Below, piece by piece: positions 24,794 through 35,400 of a stretch of DNA of 64,000 nt; positions within the stretch are counted from its first letter, which is position 1; each line of letters opens with the position of its first letter. The notes under the pieces are model-generated. The model was not told where the DNA came from. It was given only the letters and a program-made list of their open reading frames with translations, and did no database searches. Source of the stretch: Sipunculus nudus (taxonomy: Eukaryota; Annelida; Sipuncula; Golfingiida; Sipunculidae); NCBI GenBank assembly GCA_026874595.1, contig CM049317.1, positions 37,422,401-37,486,400 on the forward strand. Direction: 5' to 3'. The translations under genes were made by a program, and so were the position numbers.

Positions 24794-24862
24794 GCATGGT
24801 TATAAAGGAAATTGAGTCAATCCCAACACCACCCCCACCCCCCCCCCCCCACACACACACAC
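24745..24862. repeat. (TA)n microsatellite followed by poly-C and (CA)n
   Basis: A TA run (24745-24793), then a C-rich run (about 24833-24851) passing into ACACACACAC. Simple sequence. Confidence 0.8.
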
Positions 24863-24958
24863 AACCTTGAAGATAAATTGACTGACTGACTGAAGATGTT
24901 TTAGTATTTTCGAGCAGCTACAGATTGCAGTAGTCAAGACTTTAGCCATGCGCGCTCC

Positions 24959-25231
24959 CTAAGCGTAATTCTGAGATATAGATGGGGCCGAAAGACGTGA
25001 TGCCACAAAGCCAAGCAGGAAGCCGCGAGAGGCCGCCACCGTTCTACCCAATAAAGTCACAACACCCACTCCCATAAAGCCCCGAGAGGGCCACGCACCG
25101 GCACCGGCACCGGCCCCAGCAGCAGAGACCAGCCAATCAAGAGAGTTGAACTCGATTAAAAAAGACACAAACGAACGGTCGCTAACTTCGTCATAAGCCA
25201 AGGTAAATTGAGGCCACTGCATATAATCCAT
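24959..25231 (-). CDS. Unrecognised 90-residue ORF in a GC-rich island (weak)
   Basis: I do not recognise it. The first 30 residues look protein-like (FTLAYDEVSDRSFVSFLIEF). A GAGAGAGA run follows, translated from a CCGGCA microsatellite at about 25098-25120. The region is richer in GC than its surroundings, which could mean an exon or a repeat. There is no visible domain or supporting neighbour. Confidence 0.15.
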   Translation of the reverse strand: MDYMQWPQFTLAYDEVSDRSFVSFLIEFNSLDWLVSAAGAGAGAGAWPSRGFMGVGVVTLLGRTVAASRGFLLGFVASRLSAPSISQNYA

Positions 25232-25601
25232 AGTCTAATAGGAGAATGTCCCTTAAATTACTAGCAAAATGTACTCATATATTAAGGGGATTCAAGATTG
25301 CTGACAAATGTAATACATAAATGTATTTGGGTGAAAGATTTAATGTACATGTTATGATGTTACCAAAAGTTAACGCTTAGTTTCTTACGCCGACGCAAGA
25401 TAGCACAGTTCAGTGGATAAGCTATATACTTTACAGAATTAAAAAAAAAAAATAAATAAAAGCATGGAACTTGACACGTTAGTTATCCAGACCATGCTCA
25501 ATAGTTTAAGATACAGCGCTAAGCGGAATTCTCTCTATCTTTGTCAAGATCAAAAGGGAAGTATGTCAAATACCTTGAAACTCATGTCATGGGAAGCGGC
25601 A

Positions 25602-25621
25602 GTGGCGCAATGTGACGCCAC
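25602..25621. other. Small hairpin GTGGCG..CGCCAC
   Basis: A six-base perfect stem with an eight-base loop, immediately upstream of the large hairpin at 25641-25717. Confidence 0.4.
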
Positions 25622-25640
25622 AGCTCCCTCAGGGTCGTCA

Positions 25641-25717
25641 CGATAGCATAGTTCCCAGCCTGCTTTGCGCTACGCTCACGAGGCGTATCGCAAGGCAGGC
25701 TGGGAACCGTGCTATCG
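25641..25717. repeat. 77-bp near-perfect hairpin in a GC-rich island
   Basis: The arms 25641-25669 (starting CGATAGCATAGTTCCC) and 25689-25717 (ending GGGAACCGTGCTATCG) are reverse complements, with three differences over 29 positions. The centre also pairs (TACGC with GCGTA), leaving a loop of seven bases. It could be a miniature inverted-repeat element, a cruciform site or a small-RNA precursor. No copy was seen elsewhere in the window. Confidence 0.6.
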
Positions 25718-26470
25718 TTTTGTCTGCTGTCTACATGCCCTCAGTTTACGCATATTTAGATAAATTGGTACAAAGCAATACAAAGAACTCACGGACATGA
25801 TACTCTTGATAATCGGCGTCAGTCGGAGCCGAGTTTGGCCAGAAGGTAGGTGTAACATATAATCTCAAGTAGCACATTGTATCACCCCTATGCTCATTGG
25901 CCCCGGCAAGATATGTTTAGGAAGAGATTACGTTGCACAGTGAGATATCATTATGATAAAGAGAAAGAGGTTAGTTTTAAGGTATTTGTGCAGATGAACC
26001 CAATTTCAGCAAAAACAAAATCTTTCAAAATGTTGTTTGGACTCTTTCCAAGTCACAGAAATCACCCAATCTCATAGTTCACTACCATATATAAGATAAG
26101 CCTTTATTTGTCATGCAAGTACGGTTGCAAGCATTTACAGCACAGGTAGTAAGCAAAGCCTAGGTATTTGTACATGTAACTAAGAAATGACAAAGGAAAT
26201 ATATATATACTTGAACATACTCACACATAAGTAAAAGCAAATCACAGAAAATTTACATATAAAAGAGAATCCATCCAACACCTAAAATAAAAAATATGAA
26301 TCAATATATGAATATTTCATATGCTATCACAGTAGCTTTCCCATTAATTAAAGTCTGATACTTTAAGGTCCAAAAGTTTTTCTATATCATGGGTATTTAT
26401 AAAGCTTTATCAAAAACAGTGTGTTTGTCTGAACTCGCGAAATGCATGTAGGTTTAATAAAAAGACATAC
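25718..26470. other. Non-coding stretch
   Basis: AT-rich. No recognised gene, repeat or RNA. A 66-residue ORF at 25877-26077 has no family resemblance. Confidence 0.35.
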
Positions 26471-28581
26471 TGATTAAAGTACTCGTTTTGAGTACTATGT
26501 ACTCGTACACGCGTGCTTTTGGAAATTGCGGCAAAAGTACTCATCTCATGTTTAAGTACTTTTAAAATCCTCAAATCTCGCACACCTGCATTTTTAGGAA
26601 GACACATATCAAAATTGATGCCTGAACAAGCTTACCTGGCCCATCTTTTTAGCACGAGGTATCACTCAGAGTGGTCACCTCAGGAGGCATAAACCAGATT
26701 TCTGATATCCAATTATTTGATATTTATCTGCTGATAAGTGGTAACTAAAGGATTCAGGGGGTATGTTTTCACAAACACTTGAAACTTTTAACCATGTTTG
26801 TTTTAAAAAGTTTTTCTTTCTTTTTAAATTTAATTATACATGATCATTTATTTTTGTTAAGGGGAACCAATAGATAATCGAAAGCTTTTGGTAGCAGGAA
26901 ACCAATAAAGTTTCAATGGTATATATGCATTTTAAGAATATGGTTGTGACATAAAAAATAAACTACTGTAAAACAGGGTATTCATATTGTATTTACTTCA
27001 TATCTGGTTTTAGTTCAATTCGAGTTGTGATGCATTGGTCAAATGAATGGTCTTTCAACATCCGACGAAATGTACTTACACAGGGATCGGCATATATAGC
27101 TCTAAGCAATTTTGTGTGTCTTCAGATTTTAACTTGTTATATGGATTTTTTACTTATTGCATGAAGATATGCTGAAGGGGTACAGGTACTTTTCTTCTTC
27201 GGCCCCTTGTGGACTGGCCAATATATTTTCTGACACATTCTCCCTTGGTGCCCAAAACCCTGTTTATAAGGATACAATCCACCTAGTTATATATGACATC
27301 TGAGCAAAAGTGCAACTGTTGTGTCAAGTCAAATATTGCTAAAATAGGAAACAGCAATTTTCGACAGGGGTCATTCAATTATGAAACATTAATTAAATAT
27401 TCACTGTTGGTATCTTCAGCAAACCCCTGCTTTTTGTTCATTTAACTTATTTGATGTTCTATAATAGCAGCCTGTGTAATGAGGCACGTTGTATACGATA
27501 ATACCTGATTCTACACAAATTAAAGCGGGATAAACCTTTCGACCAGTAAACACTTTTATTTATCAGGGTATGATTCAAAATGGCTACTTTCCAAATAAAA
27601 CCAGTAACATTCGAGGTTTTATAAAGCATCGCACGATTCTACTATATTTTCAGTAGGAAACTTTTAGTCCGTGTGTACTATCATTGTAAAGGATCATGTT
27701 GTTAGCAGCGGCGGATATGAACTTGACGGGTTCCTGACAAGTAATCTTATCATTATTTCATCATACACATCGCATTTTAGTTATCATCCATCAGACATAA
27801 ATTTTATTTTTGTATTGAGATATTTACTTCACAGAGAAAAAACAGCTTACTGAATCCTGCGAAACCTAACCGTGCTAGTCGAGATGATTTGCAACTTAAT
27901 TGAATACATTGTATACCAGGCCATTGGTAATACTTTGAATGATCGTTAGCATGTTGTGTTGGAAATCATGATACGTGACTTGGCTAAATGATATCATCCA
28001 GCCGTATATCTACCGGAGCTATAAAAATAGCTGAAACTATCTGCTTTTTAATCAACTTGTGCCATTTCACCAAATTTACCATAAACTGCTTTCTTTCTAT
28101 GGACCATTATGTTTTTCCCGATTCAATCATAATCTTGCAAACCTTTGTTGGTTTACAAGTGCTGTTTAATTACATTCACCCTGATACCGAGCTAACACTT
28201 TTTATGTATAGTATTACTTTTGTTTTATTCTACTGGACTCGAGATGGACTCTACTTGATTTCTTGTTCTTACTTGACTTGATGTTCTTACATCCGTGTAG
28301 CAGTCAAGTCTAGCACCCTCGAGCCCAACATCATTGTCTGTTACGATCGCCTTATTTGATGGGGCCTTCCCTGACTTTTTGTTCTCAAAGCACATTATTC
28401 GATCATTATAGCCCAGTTGACGATGTTTAATCCTGTGTCTGAAGTCATTAATTCTGCTTAACGCTTAGGTTGATTAGTACGCGCCCGGCATAATGATGTG
28501 CTTCAAGAGCTTGCTTTCAACAGTCATAGCAATAGGGATAGAAAGTGTAATATATTTATGGTGTCTCAAAAGCCTAAGTCT

Positions 28582-30100
28582 AAGGACCCCAAAGACGACA
28601 TAGTGAAATATAATTATTAATTCGTGCACACAAATTAATAATCCGTGCGCATGAATTACTTATCCATGCGCAAGAATAACTAATCCGTGCGCAGGAGTTA
28701 CTAATTCGTTCGCACGAATTGCTATATGTGAAAATATTTCCAAGGTGGAAAAATATATTCATTAATTCGTGCGCACTATTTACTAATCCCTGCTCACGAT
28801 TACTAGGTGTGAAAAAATATAATTGGTTCAAAAACATGTATTTCTATAGGATAATAAAGTAGTCGATAAGGCTATTGCAAATGCTCTCCTGCATAAAATT
28901 AAAATGATAGTGAAAAATTAACATGAATGTATATATGTACATACAAATGATCAGACCGGAAAATGCACATATATTCACACACGGTGAGGTATAGACAGAT
29001 ACATAATATACGTCAATACAGATTGACAGTCTACATACACAGATACATATACATATATTATAACTGGTAGGCGTAATGCAATAAAACAATAAACGTCTAA
29101 GTCCATATCGAGCTTATCAATGAGATTAAAACCATCAGTAATTCGAATCGAAACAAGATATTGATTTAAGCAACTGCCATCTAGTCTTAACCGAGAGAGG
29201 ATAAATTCATGTTCAATATTTGTATTTCTCAAGCTGGAGGGTTTAAATAGTCACGAACATTTTCTTTAAAGAATCTATTGAAAAAGACTTATTTTTTTTA
29301 TTGAGAGCCTGTTCCGAAGTTTGCAAGCTATTGGAAGGAAAGAAAAGCGACAGTCTTTCCGTGTGAAATTCGGGATTCTTAGCAAATGCGATTTGCGCAG
29401 ACTGTAGGGCTGAGCATGAGACAGAGTTTGAGGCAATATATTAAGCAGAAAACCTGGAAGAAGTCCAATAACCATTAATTTCGCAGGAAAGCGAGTCAAA
29501 TATGACATGAGATATCTCAGTTTTTGCGAAGCTCGTTTCACCTAGTTTATGTGTAATTTGCAATGTAACATCATTATTAAATGGCGATTGAGAGCTATAA
29601 CTGTAGTTTCTTTGTAAAGCAAAATAACTGTTAAAAATTTCAGCCTGACGGCTTTGTCTACAATTATGTTCTCATTATGGTCCAACGATGATGATGTTGC
29701 TTGTTGTTTTTACCAAAGAAAGCCTTAGAAATTTTCCACCATGCACGATATGGTCTATGAGTTTTATATTTATATTCTGTATGTATAGCTTAAAGCCCTT
29801 TCTACTTTCAAGCACTACAGAGTTCCGAATTTTCCAAGGTAGTCTGGGAACTATTGGAATCATTTGACAACCCTGTGGGCCTACTGAATCTGCAAGCCTG
29901 TGCCTTGACCGAGTCGAAGTGTGCTTCATTATTATTGGCTAGTAATTCGTGCCCATGAATTAATAAATATTTTTTGTTCACCTTTGGAAATTTTTTTCAC
30001 ACATAGTAATTCGTGCGTACGGATAAGTAAATCGTGCGCATGGATTATTAAATTCACGAATTAATAAATATAATTTACCATGTCTTCTCCCGGGCTCCGT
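28582..30100. mobile_element. Palindrome-rich TIR element, copy C (inserted in repeat X)
   Basis: The left end GGACCCCAAAGACGACATAG and right end CATGTCTTCTCCCGGGCTCC are worn versions of the terminal inverted repeat of copy B (GGAGCCCGGGAGACGACATG). Just inside each end lie degenerate copies of the TTCGTGCGCACGAA palindrome (28620-28800 and 29938-30065). The interior (28850-29900) is a minus-strand, internally deleted LINE matching copies A and B. The uninterrupted sequence in repeat X copy 2 (about 24100-24125) shows the pre-insertion state. TAAGTC flanks the element on both sides (28575-28580 and 30102-30107), suggesting a 6-8 bp target-site duplication. Confidence 0.75.
28850..29900 (-). 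pseudogene. Internally deleted LINE fragment inside element copy C
   Basis: Read on the minus strand this begins near 29900 with the TTGGAAAATTCGGAACTCTGTA block. It ends with the C-terminal LINE signature HEFILSRLRLDGSCLNQYLV (28975-29232 frame), the counterpart of RLRLG-S-LNQYLFSIGKTD in the other copies. The central RT catalytic motifs are missing and the frame is broken many times. It is shorter and more diverged than the copies at 39.5 and 52 kb. Confidence 0.65.
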
Positions 30101-30859
30101 TTAAGTCAGTAGGTGGATTGTCAAGAAACAAAATATAAATATCTGTATTTTATACCCGCCAGATTATCAACATCTACTTACTCACGACGTACATAACACA
30201 AACAGGACGTCAGAACTCAAGGAGAGGCAGCTGATGACAATTTCCACTATGGGATAATGTCTAAAATTAGAAATTATCTACAAACCACAACTATATCGTC
30301 AGAACTCCAGGAGGGACAGCTGTCGTCATTTACCACTATGGAATGATGTCTGAAATTAGAAATGTGACGCTCGTTCATTTCTTGTACGTGTATGACCAGG
30401 GATTGATGCGTGTGGTCGACCCCGTTCATTATGGAATGACCTGGCAAAGTGCTGACACCTGATATTCCGTGTTTCCTAGGTCTTTTCACGGTCGTCAGCT
30501 CAAAGACTTAATCCATGATGACGTCACAGGATATAATGTTGATATGCTGTTGTATGTATAACCATGCAGGGACGTCAATACGGGGGGTTATATATATATT
30601 TTTTGTGGTCTTACTTGTAAATTTATTTTATAGGCATTGACCAAAGTGCGCCGTCCCCGCACCTTTGATGACTTAAATGATTCTACTTCCAACAATGTCT
30701 TAATGATATCAATTAATCATTAAAGCTTTCATGAGAGAGAATGTAAAGCAGTAAATGCTCACGCGCAATTTCCAACCTTTCATACTGAAATTTGCTGCTT
30801 TTTGGCCTTTTATTATCCATACAAAAACACAAGGACATTCCACAGTATCCCAGTTGTGG

Positions 30860-30975
30860 TAAGGGGCGTTCACACCTATCCGCTTCCGCACCCGCACACG
30901 TCACACCGTCCGCACAAATCGGTCTGGGACCGATTCACGACGGAAGCGGACGACAGGTGCGGACGGGAATCCATA
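30860..30975 (+). repeat. GC-rich repeat: CGTTCACACC-TATCCGC-TTCCGCACCC unit, copy 1
   Basis: Starts GGGGCGTTCACACCTATCCG. It contains the stem AATCGGT-CTGGG-ACCGATT and ends GGTGCGGACGGGAAT. The same unit recurs in opposite orientation at 31672-31785. Phrases such as GGCGTTCACACCTATCC resemble termini of small DNA transposons. The overlapping short ORFs on both strands are translations of this repeat. Confidence 0.6.
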
Positions 30976-31545
30976 CTATGAAATAATATTAATGGGGATA
31001 TTCTTGAATGTTCTCTGGCCTTCCCCATGATAAAGAATGACATAAGTGGTTTATTTTCACTTTGACAATTTGGAACCTACGCGTGAGCATTCAATGCCTC
31101 ACTCTCCCGTTCGTGAAAGCTTTACTTATTAATTGATATAATTAAAGCGATTTTATAAGTAAAATCATGCGTATGAATCATAAAACGAGCGGGGGCTGGG
31201 TCATTTGGAATAAAGACTGATAAGTAAATGGATATAAAATAAATTTAATAGTAAGCCCACGAAAAAATAAAATGTAACCTATTATATAAATTAGTTATAT
31301 ATTTAATAATAATAATTATATATAATTTGAACATAATGTATGGAGAATAATTTAAGCGCCTTTGTGGAAACGGGGGTTTCTGAATGAATCATAGTTCTAA
31401 ACCTCAATTACACGAGTTTGGTCAAATTCAAGGTTAAGAGGGTTCATGGTATATATACATTATTTGTTATTAGGTTAGATTCGAATAATATATATATATA
31501 TATATAAACATACGTGAAAGATAATAGTGTATTTAATATAAAACA
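30976..31545. other. AT-rich spacer between GC-rich repeats
   Basis: No gene seen. A short TA run lies at about 31487-31505. Confidence 0.4.
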
Positions 31546-31549
31546 AAGG

Positions 31550-31885
31550 TGATGAGTGCGGGTGCGGACGGAAAAAGCGCGGATAGATGTGAACAGAGAC
31601 AACGGATGGCGGACAACGGATGACGGAAGCGGGTTCGGGTGTGGAAGGAAAAAAAAGGATAGGTGTGAACGCCCCTGTCGGAATTCCCGTCCGCACCCGT
31701 CATCCGCTTCCGTCGTAAATCTGTCCAAGACCGATTTGTGCGGACGGTGTGACGGGTGCGGAAGCGGATGGGTGTGAATGCCCTATGTATCTTTAACTGA
31801 CTCGAATTTGACGGGCGATGGATGACGGAAGCGGGTGCGGGAGCGGAAGGAAAAAAACGGATAGATGTGAACAGCTTGGCCACAC
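31550..31885. repeat. Cluster of GC-rich repeat units in mixed orientation
   Basis: At least three related pieces: GTGCGGACGG-AAAAAG-CGGATAG-TGTGAACAG (31560-31595), GGATGACGGAAGCGGGTTCGG then GGATAGGTGTGAACGCCCC (31618-31675), and a full reverse-oriented copy of the 30860 unit (31672-31785). A further GATGACGGAAGCGGGTGCGG-GATAGATGTGAACAG piece lies at 31818-31875. The ends GGTGTGAACGCC and GGGCATTCACACC form inverted pairs, consistent with nested or concatenated miniature elements. Confidence 0.6.
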
Positions 31886-31889
31886 AGCT

Positions 31890-32590
31890 GTATTTGTATA
31901 CACAATCTCTCGGCCAATTTTTCCGGCAATACTCGTTGTGATGTTAATTAAATCATTAGCAATTGGCGGGTTCAGTCGAAGGCTACCGAAACTTATTTTA
32001 GGGCAAAATAAAAAATCCTGATACTGGTAGTGAGAAATATCGACTGGTTTAAAATACGGATATAATGACTTATGCTTTGTAATTCATTTTATCTGATATT
32101 CTCTGGATAATATAAATTTCATTTCTAATTTCATTTATCTTAACAAAAAAAAGCATTTTAAATTTTTGTTCTTATATCCATCGATAAAAAGATCGAATAC
32201 TAGACAAAATTCATGTTTTTTCTAATAAGGTCAACAAATGTTTTATATATTATTGGCGCCATTACACTTCCCTGAATATATATTTTATCATGAAGCCACC
32301 CCCATTCACATTTTTTTGCTGTAAACTTAACATATATTTTCACTTTCATAGCTAAAACGGATTATGAGTGGTATACTTCCGCAAACTAAAAGTATTCATT
32401 TATTGTACTTTATTCTTTCTTTGTCTTACGACTGCTGGAATTTCTTTTATATATAAACAGATAAAAATACAAACAAAACGTTTTCAATAGTGTATTTTTT
32501 CAATGGTGAACACAGAAATAAGTTTGCAAATTTAATTTGCATAAAATAATAAATAATTCCATCATTCTAAATTTTGTCTGTCGACCTGAG
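31890..32590. other. AT-rich non-coding stretch
   Basis: No gene or element recognised. Confidence 0.4.
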
Positions 32591-32599
32591 TGGTTATCC

Positions 32600-32722
<123 letters not shown>

Positions 32723-32814
32723 AACAGTCCTTCGACTGAGTTCATAATAAAGGGGAAGTGTCGTCTCCGTCAAACAAACAATATTCAAAGACCAAAGAGT
32801 TGAACCAGTTTACT

Positions 32815-32910
32815 GTAGGTAACAAATAGACAACGTTTATGGCGTGTTGCCTTACTAAGTTTATTGACGGAATGGCGTAAAAATGAAGAATATTTCCTAA
32901 AACAATGGAA
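32815..32910 (-). repeat. LTR fragment related to the Gypsy LTR at 33209-34395
   Basis: The stretch from about 32826 (TAGACAACGTTTAT, then GTGTTGCC, then GACGGAATGGCG, then AAAAATGAAGAA) repeats 34102-34175, which lies inside the neighbouring LTR. It therefore looks like a partial second copy of the same LTR on its 3' side. Confidence 0.5.
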
Positions 32911-33208
32911 TTATATACCATGTGATATTTAAAATGCAGAGCCATATTTTAAGAAATGCACTATTCGATTGCAAATGGGTTACAAGAAGTGTTACAGGGT
33001 TATATCATTAGACAAAACCCTATAATACAAAGTACAGTGGTACTCTTGTGAAGACAAATATGAGGCAGGATAGAGTACAATAATACGGGACTGAAAATTA
33101 TAAGATGAATGAATTACGCCACTTACACACAAACATTGATAATTGTTGTACGCAATTATGAACGTGAATAGTAATGAATATCGTATGAAATAAGGGCAAT
33201 GCTAATCT

Positions 33209-34395
33209 TGTTACGGAACCTAATATCAACAGGTCACGTATGCGTGATGAACATAAATTTTGTAATGGAGATAAAAAAAAATCAGATTCTGTAATACAAG
33301 GAAGCGTGAGATGTCTTGGGAAATGAATAAAGAAGTCAGTGTTTTTTTTTTTTGTTAACAAATAACTATCATTTATTCTTAAAACAAACCTAACGTTACA
33401 ATATACTAAATCAATACAATTTCACAGTATAACAACAGTATAACGGCAAATCACTAACATCACACAGTAAAATAAACAAAGTGCACTGTACCTGGATACC
33501 ACCACTGTCACAGCGATAAGTCCTTTGAAATGTATAAGCCGGATGAACAGTTCACACAAATCTTCTCGGAGAATAACAGTCCAATGTAAATACAAAATCA
33601 ATCTACTGTAATCCAAAACTGAAATCCTGGCAGTTATCCGAAAGGCAAGCTGAAGGCTATATAAAATCCGTCATAAAATTGAAGAAAATCTCTAACTGCT
33701 GCATGTATCGGGAAATGTCCCACTATATTGTGTCCGCTGGAATATTCTCTCACCTCTCCCTCGGCTCTAAAACACAGCCCCTTTTTATAGCTTCTCATCT
33801 CAAGCCGAGAACTTTCCATTTCTCGAAAAATCTAAAGAATCTAACATGATACACAGTACACACGCGCGTGACAGGAAACATCTAGAAAAGGAACGCTGTG
33901 TCTATAATTGTCAGGGTTCACACATGAGCCGGCCCGGCTTGGCCAGGCGAGAAAGCCCCAGTCTTGCATGACAGCGAGAATTCAACCAATACGGATTAAA
34001 CTGAGAATGCAAAATCCGGCCAGGAGAGGCCGCTACAACATGAGTTACGCCCGTATCACACAATAAAAAAGATATCTTTAACAATATGTGGATAAGAAAT
34101 AGACAACGTTTATAGTGTGTTGCCATAACAACGTTTTATTACGGAATGGCGCAAAAATGAAGAACATTTAAATCGATTTGGCGGCAGACTCAGGTGTCAG
34201 GTACAGTTTGACGTGGGCATATTAAATAAGTGAACTTAACCCTCTAAGGAAAATATTTACAAGCGGCTAATTAACGACTAGTTATGCCCCCTGTTGGACA
34301 TCATGGACACTAAAATGAACATAAATACTATTAATGGCGTGCCTCTATTGGGCATCACTTACACTATTTCTGTATACACATAAGCCTGTTACACA
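33209..34395 (-). mobile_element. LTR of a Ty3/Gypsy-like element, minus orientation
   Basis: On the minus strand the LTR begins TGTGTAACAGG at 34395, directly after a purine run (CAGGGGGGAG, 34396-34405) that fits a polypurine tract. It ends TTCCGTAACA at 33209, giving TG...CA ends and a length of about 1.2 kb. Inside, the minus strand has a TATAAAAAG-like box (about 33780-33790), CTGTGACAGTGGTGGTATCC, and AATAAATGATAG (about 33365-33375), which may be the polyadenylation signal. The same landmarks occur on the plus strand at 57309-58665, so both belong to one family. A pol tail lies upstream at 34919-35400, so this is the 3' LTR. Confidence 0.75.
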
Positions 34396-34405
34396 CTCCC
34401 CCCTG
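34396..34405 (-). other. Polypurine tract next to the LTR
   Basis: The minus strand reads CAGGGGGGAG immediately before TGTGTAACAGG. This is the expected plus-strand primer site of an LTR retrotransposon and fixes the LTR start. Confidence 0.6.
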
Positions 34406-34918
34406 TTTTCAATTGGCGTCCAGACAATTTTAACACAGGTATTGCACACTGTGTGGCGAATATGCAAACACATGGAAATAGAATATCAAAGTTTCATTAA
34501 TTATCTTTGTACGATAATATCAGATGTGTTTTCCTGGGTATTAGGAGAACACTGGAATATCGGGACCTCCAGGGGAATCATTCATGATACCGACATAACA
34601 GGTAAGTTTATAATTTGTTATACTCGTATGATCTTAGTTGAATGATCAATTGAATGAGTGTCATTAGGTAGCTGACTAATGGACAAGCATCAATTAATAT
34701 TCTTTTTAAAGTATCAGTTATGACACCTATCAGTGATAACCATTATTGATCCGTTTATATCGCCCATTATCTTACTTGTTTATTTATGTACAGTTACATT
34801 ATTTGATTCAGATATCTTGTCCTGATGACAAGCAAGGACCAGCATGAAGAATTATTCGTAGCTGGTACATCTGAAACATGAATCAATGATGAACATTAGT
34901 AACAATATACAACAATAT

Positions 34919-35400
34919 TTATCTATTCTTAAATCCTAGTACGACATATTCATCTGAACGCAGGTGAGCAGGAGGTCTTCGTTGTCGTTGTGGTCTCCCT
35001 AAATTTTGTGGAGTATCATCTGAAGTCCCGGTTGAAATGTGTTCCTGAGCAGATACATTCTGTTCAGGCTCATTGCATGGGTTCTGGTTCTGATGAAACC
35101 GGCTCCAGTGGTATTTCCGGAATGTTAGACTGAGGAATATCGACATCTGATGGACACATAGGCTCGGATACGTATGACAAAATTTCCTCTGGAGCAGATT
35201 CCGGTGACCCTGGTTAACTTCACTTTCATCAGGGTTGGCAGAATTCGTTTTCCTTCCTCCTTAACCGCTACCTAGAGAATCTTCAATTTCGTCGTGGTCT
35301 ATCAGTTCTTGGTCCTCATGCTGGTCAACAGTTTCTCTAGCCATGACAACATGACACTCAGGCCTTCGGAAATAAACTGATAGGGTCGGGAGTCATGATG
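34919..35400 (-). pseudogene. C-terminal tail of Gypsy-like pol, broken
   Basis: The minus frame 34919-35146 ends with a basic, proline- and arginine-rich tail (NLGRPQRQRRPPAHLRSDEY). This is the usual C-terminal end of Ty3/Gypsy integrase polyproteins. Upstream, in another frame (about 35100-35290), acidic sequence such as HDEIEDS and NIPEIPLEPVSSEPE continues the tail, so at least one frameshift separates them. The polypurine tract and LTR follow about 510 bp downstream on the same strand. The catalytic integrase domain and the rest of pol are missing, so this is a truncated 3' end. Confidence 0.6.

Larger units (their letters stand above)
26470..30590 (+). repeat. Dispersed non-coding repeat family X, copy 3, interrupted by a palindromic element
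   Basis: 26520-28030 parallels 18680-20300: TCTCGCACAC, TGATGCCTGAACAAG, CACTCAGAGTGGTCACCTCAG, AACTACTGTAAA and CCTGACGGGTTCCTGACAAG. It then skips most of the middle, gives a short GGACTCGAG block (28238-28330) and the block GCGCCCGGCATAATGA-GTGCTTCAAGAGCTTGC (28487-28523, compare 24009-24041). It is interrupted at 28582-30100 and resumes with AAGTCAGTAGGTGGATTGTC, ending near GTCAATACGGGG (30570). A small internal duplication (CACTATGG-ATGATGTCT) lies at 30240-30360. Confidence 0.7.

Noticed and set aside
28620-28800. Regularly spaced short repeats resembling a CRISPR array
   Set aside because: The units are palindromes with almost no unique spacer (about 21-bp period), the genome is eukaryotic, and the arrays lie inside an element with terminal inverted repeats.
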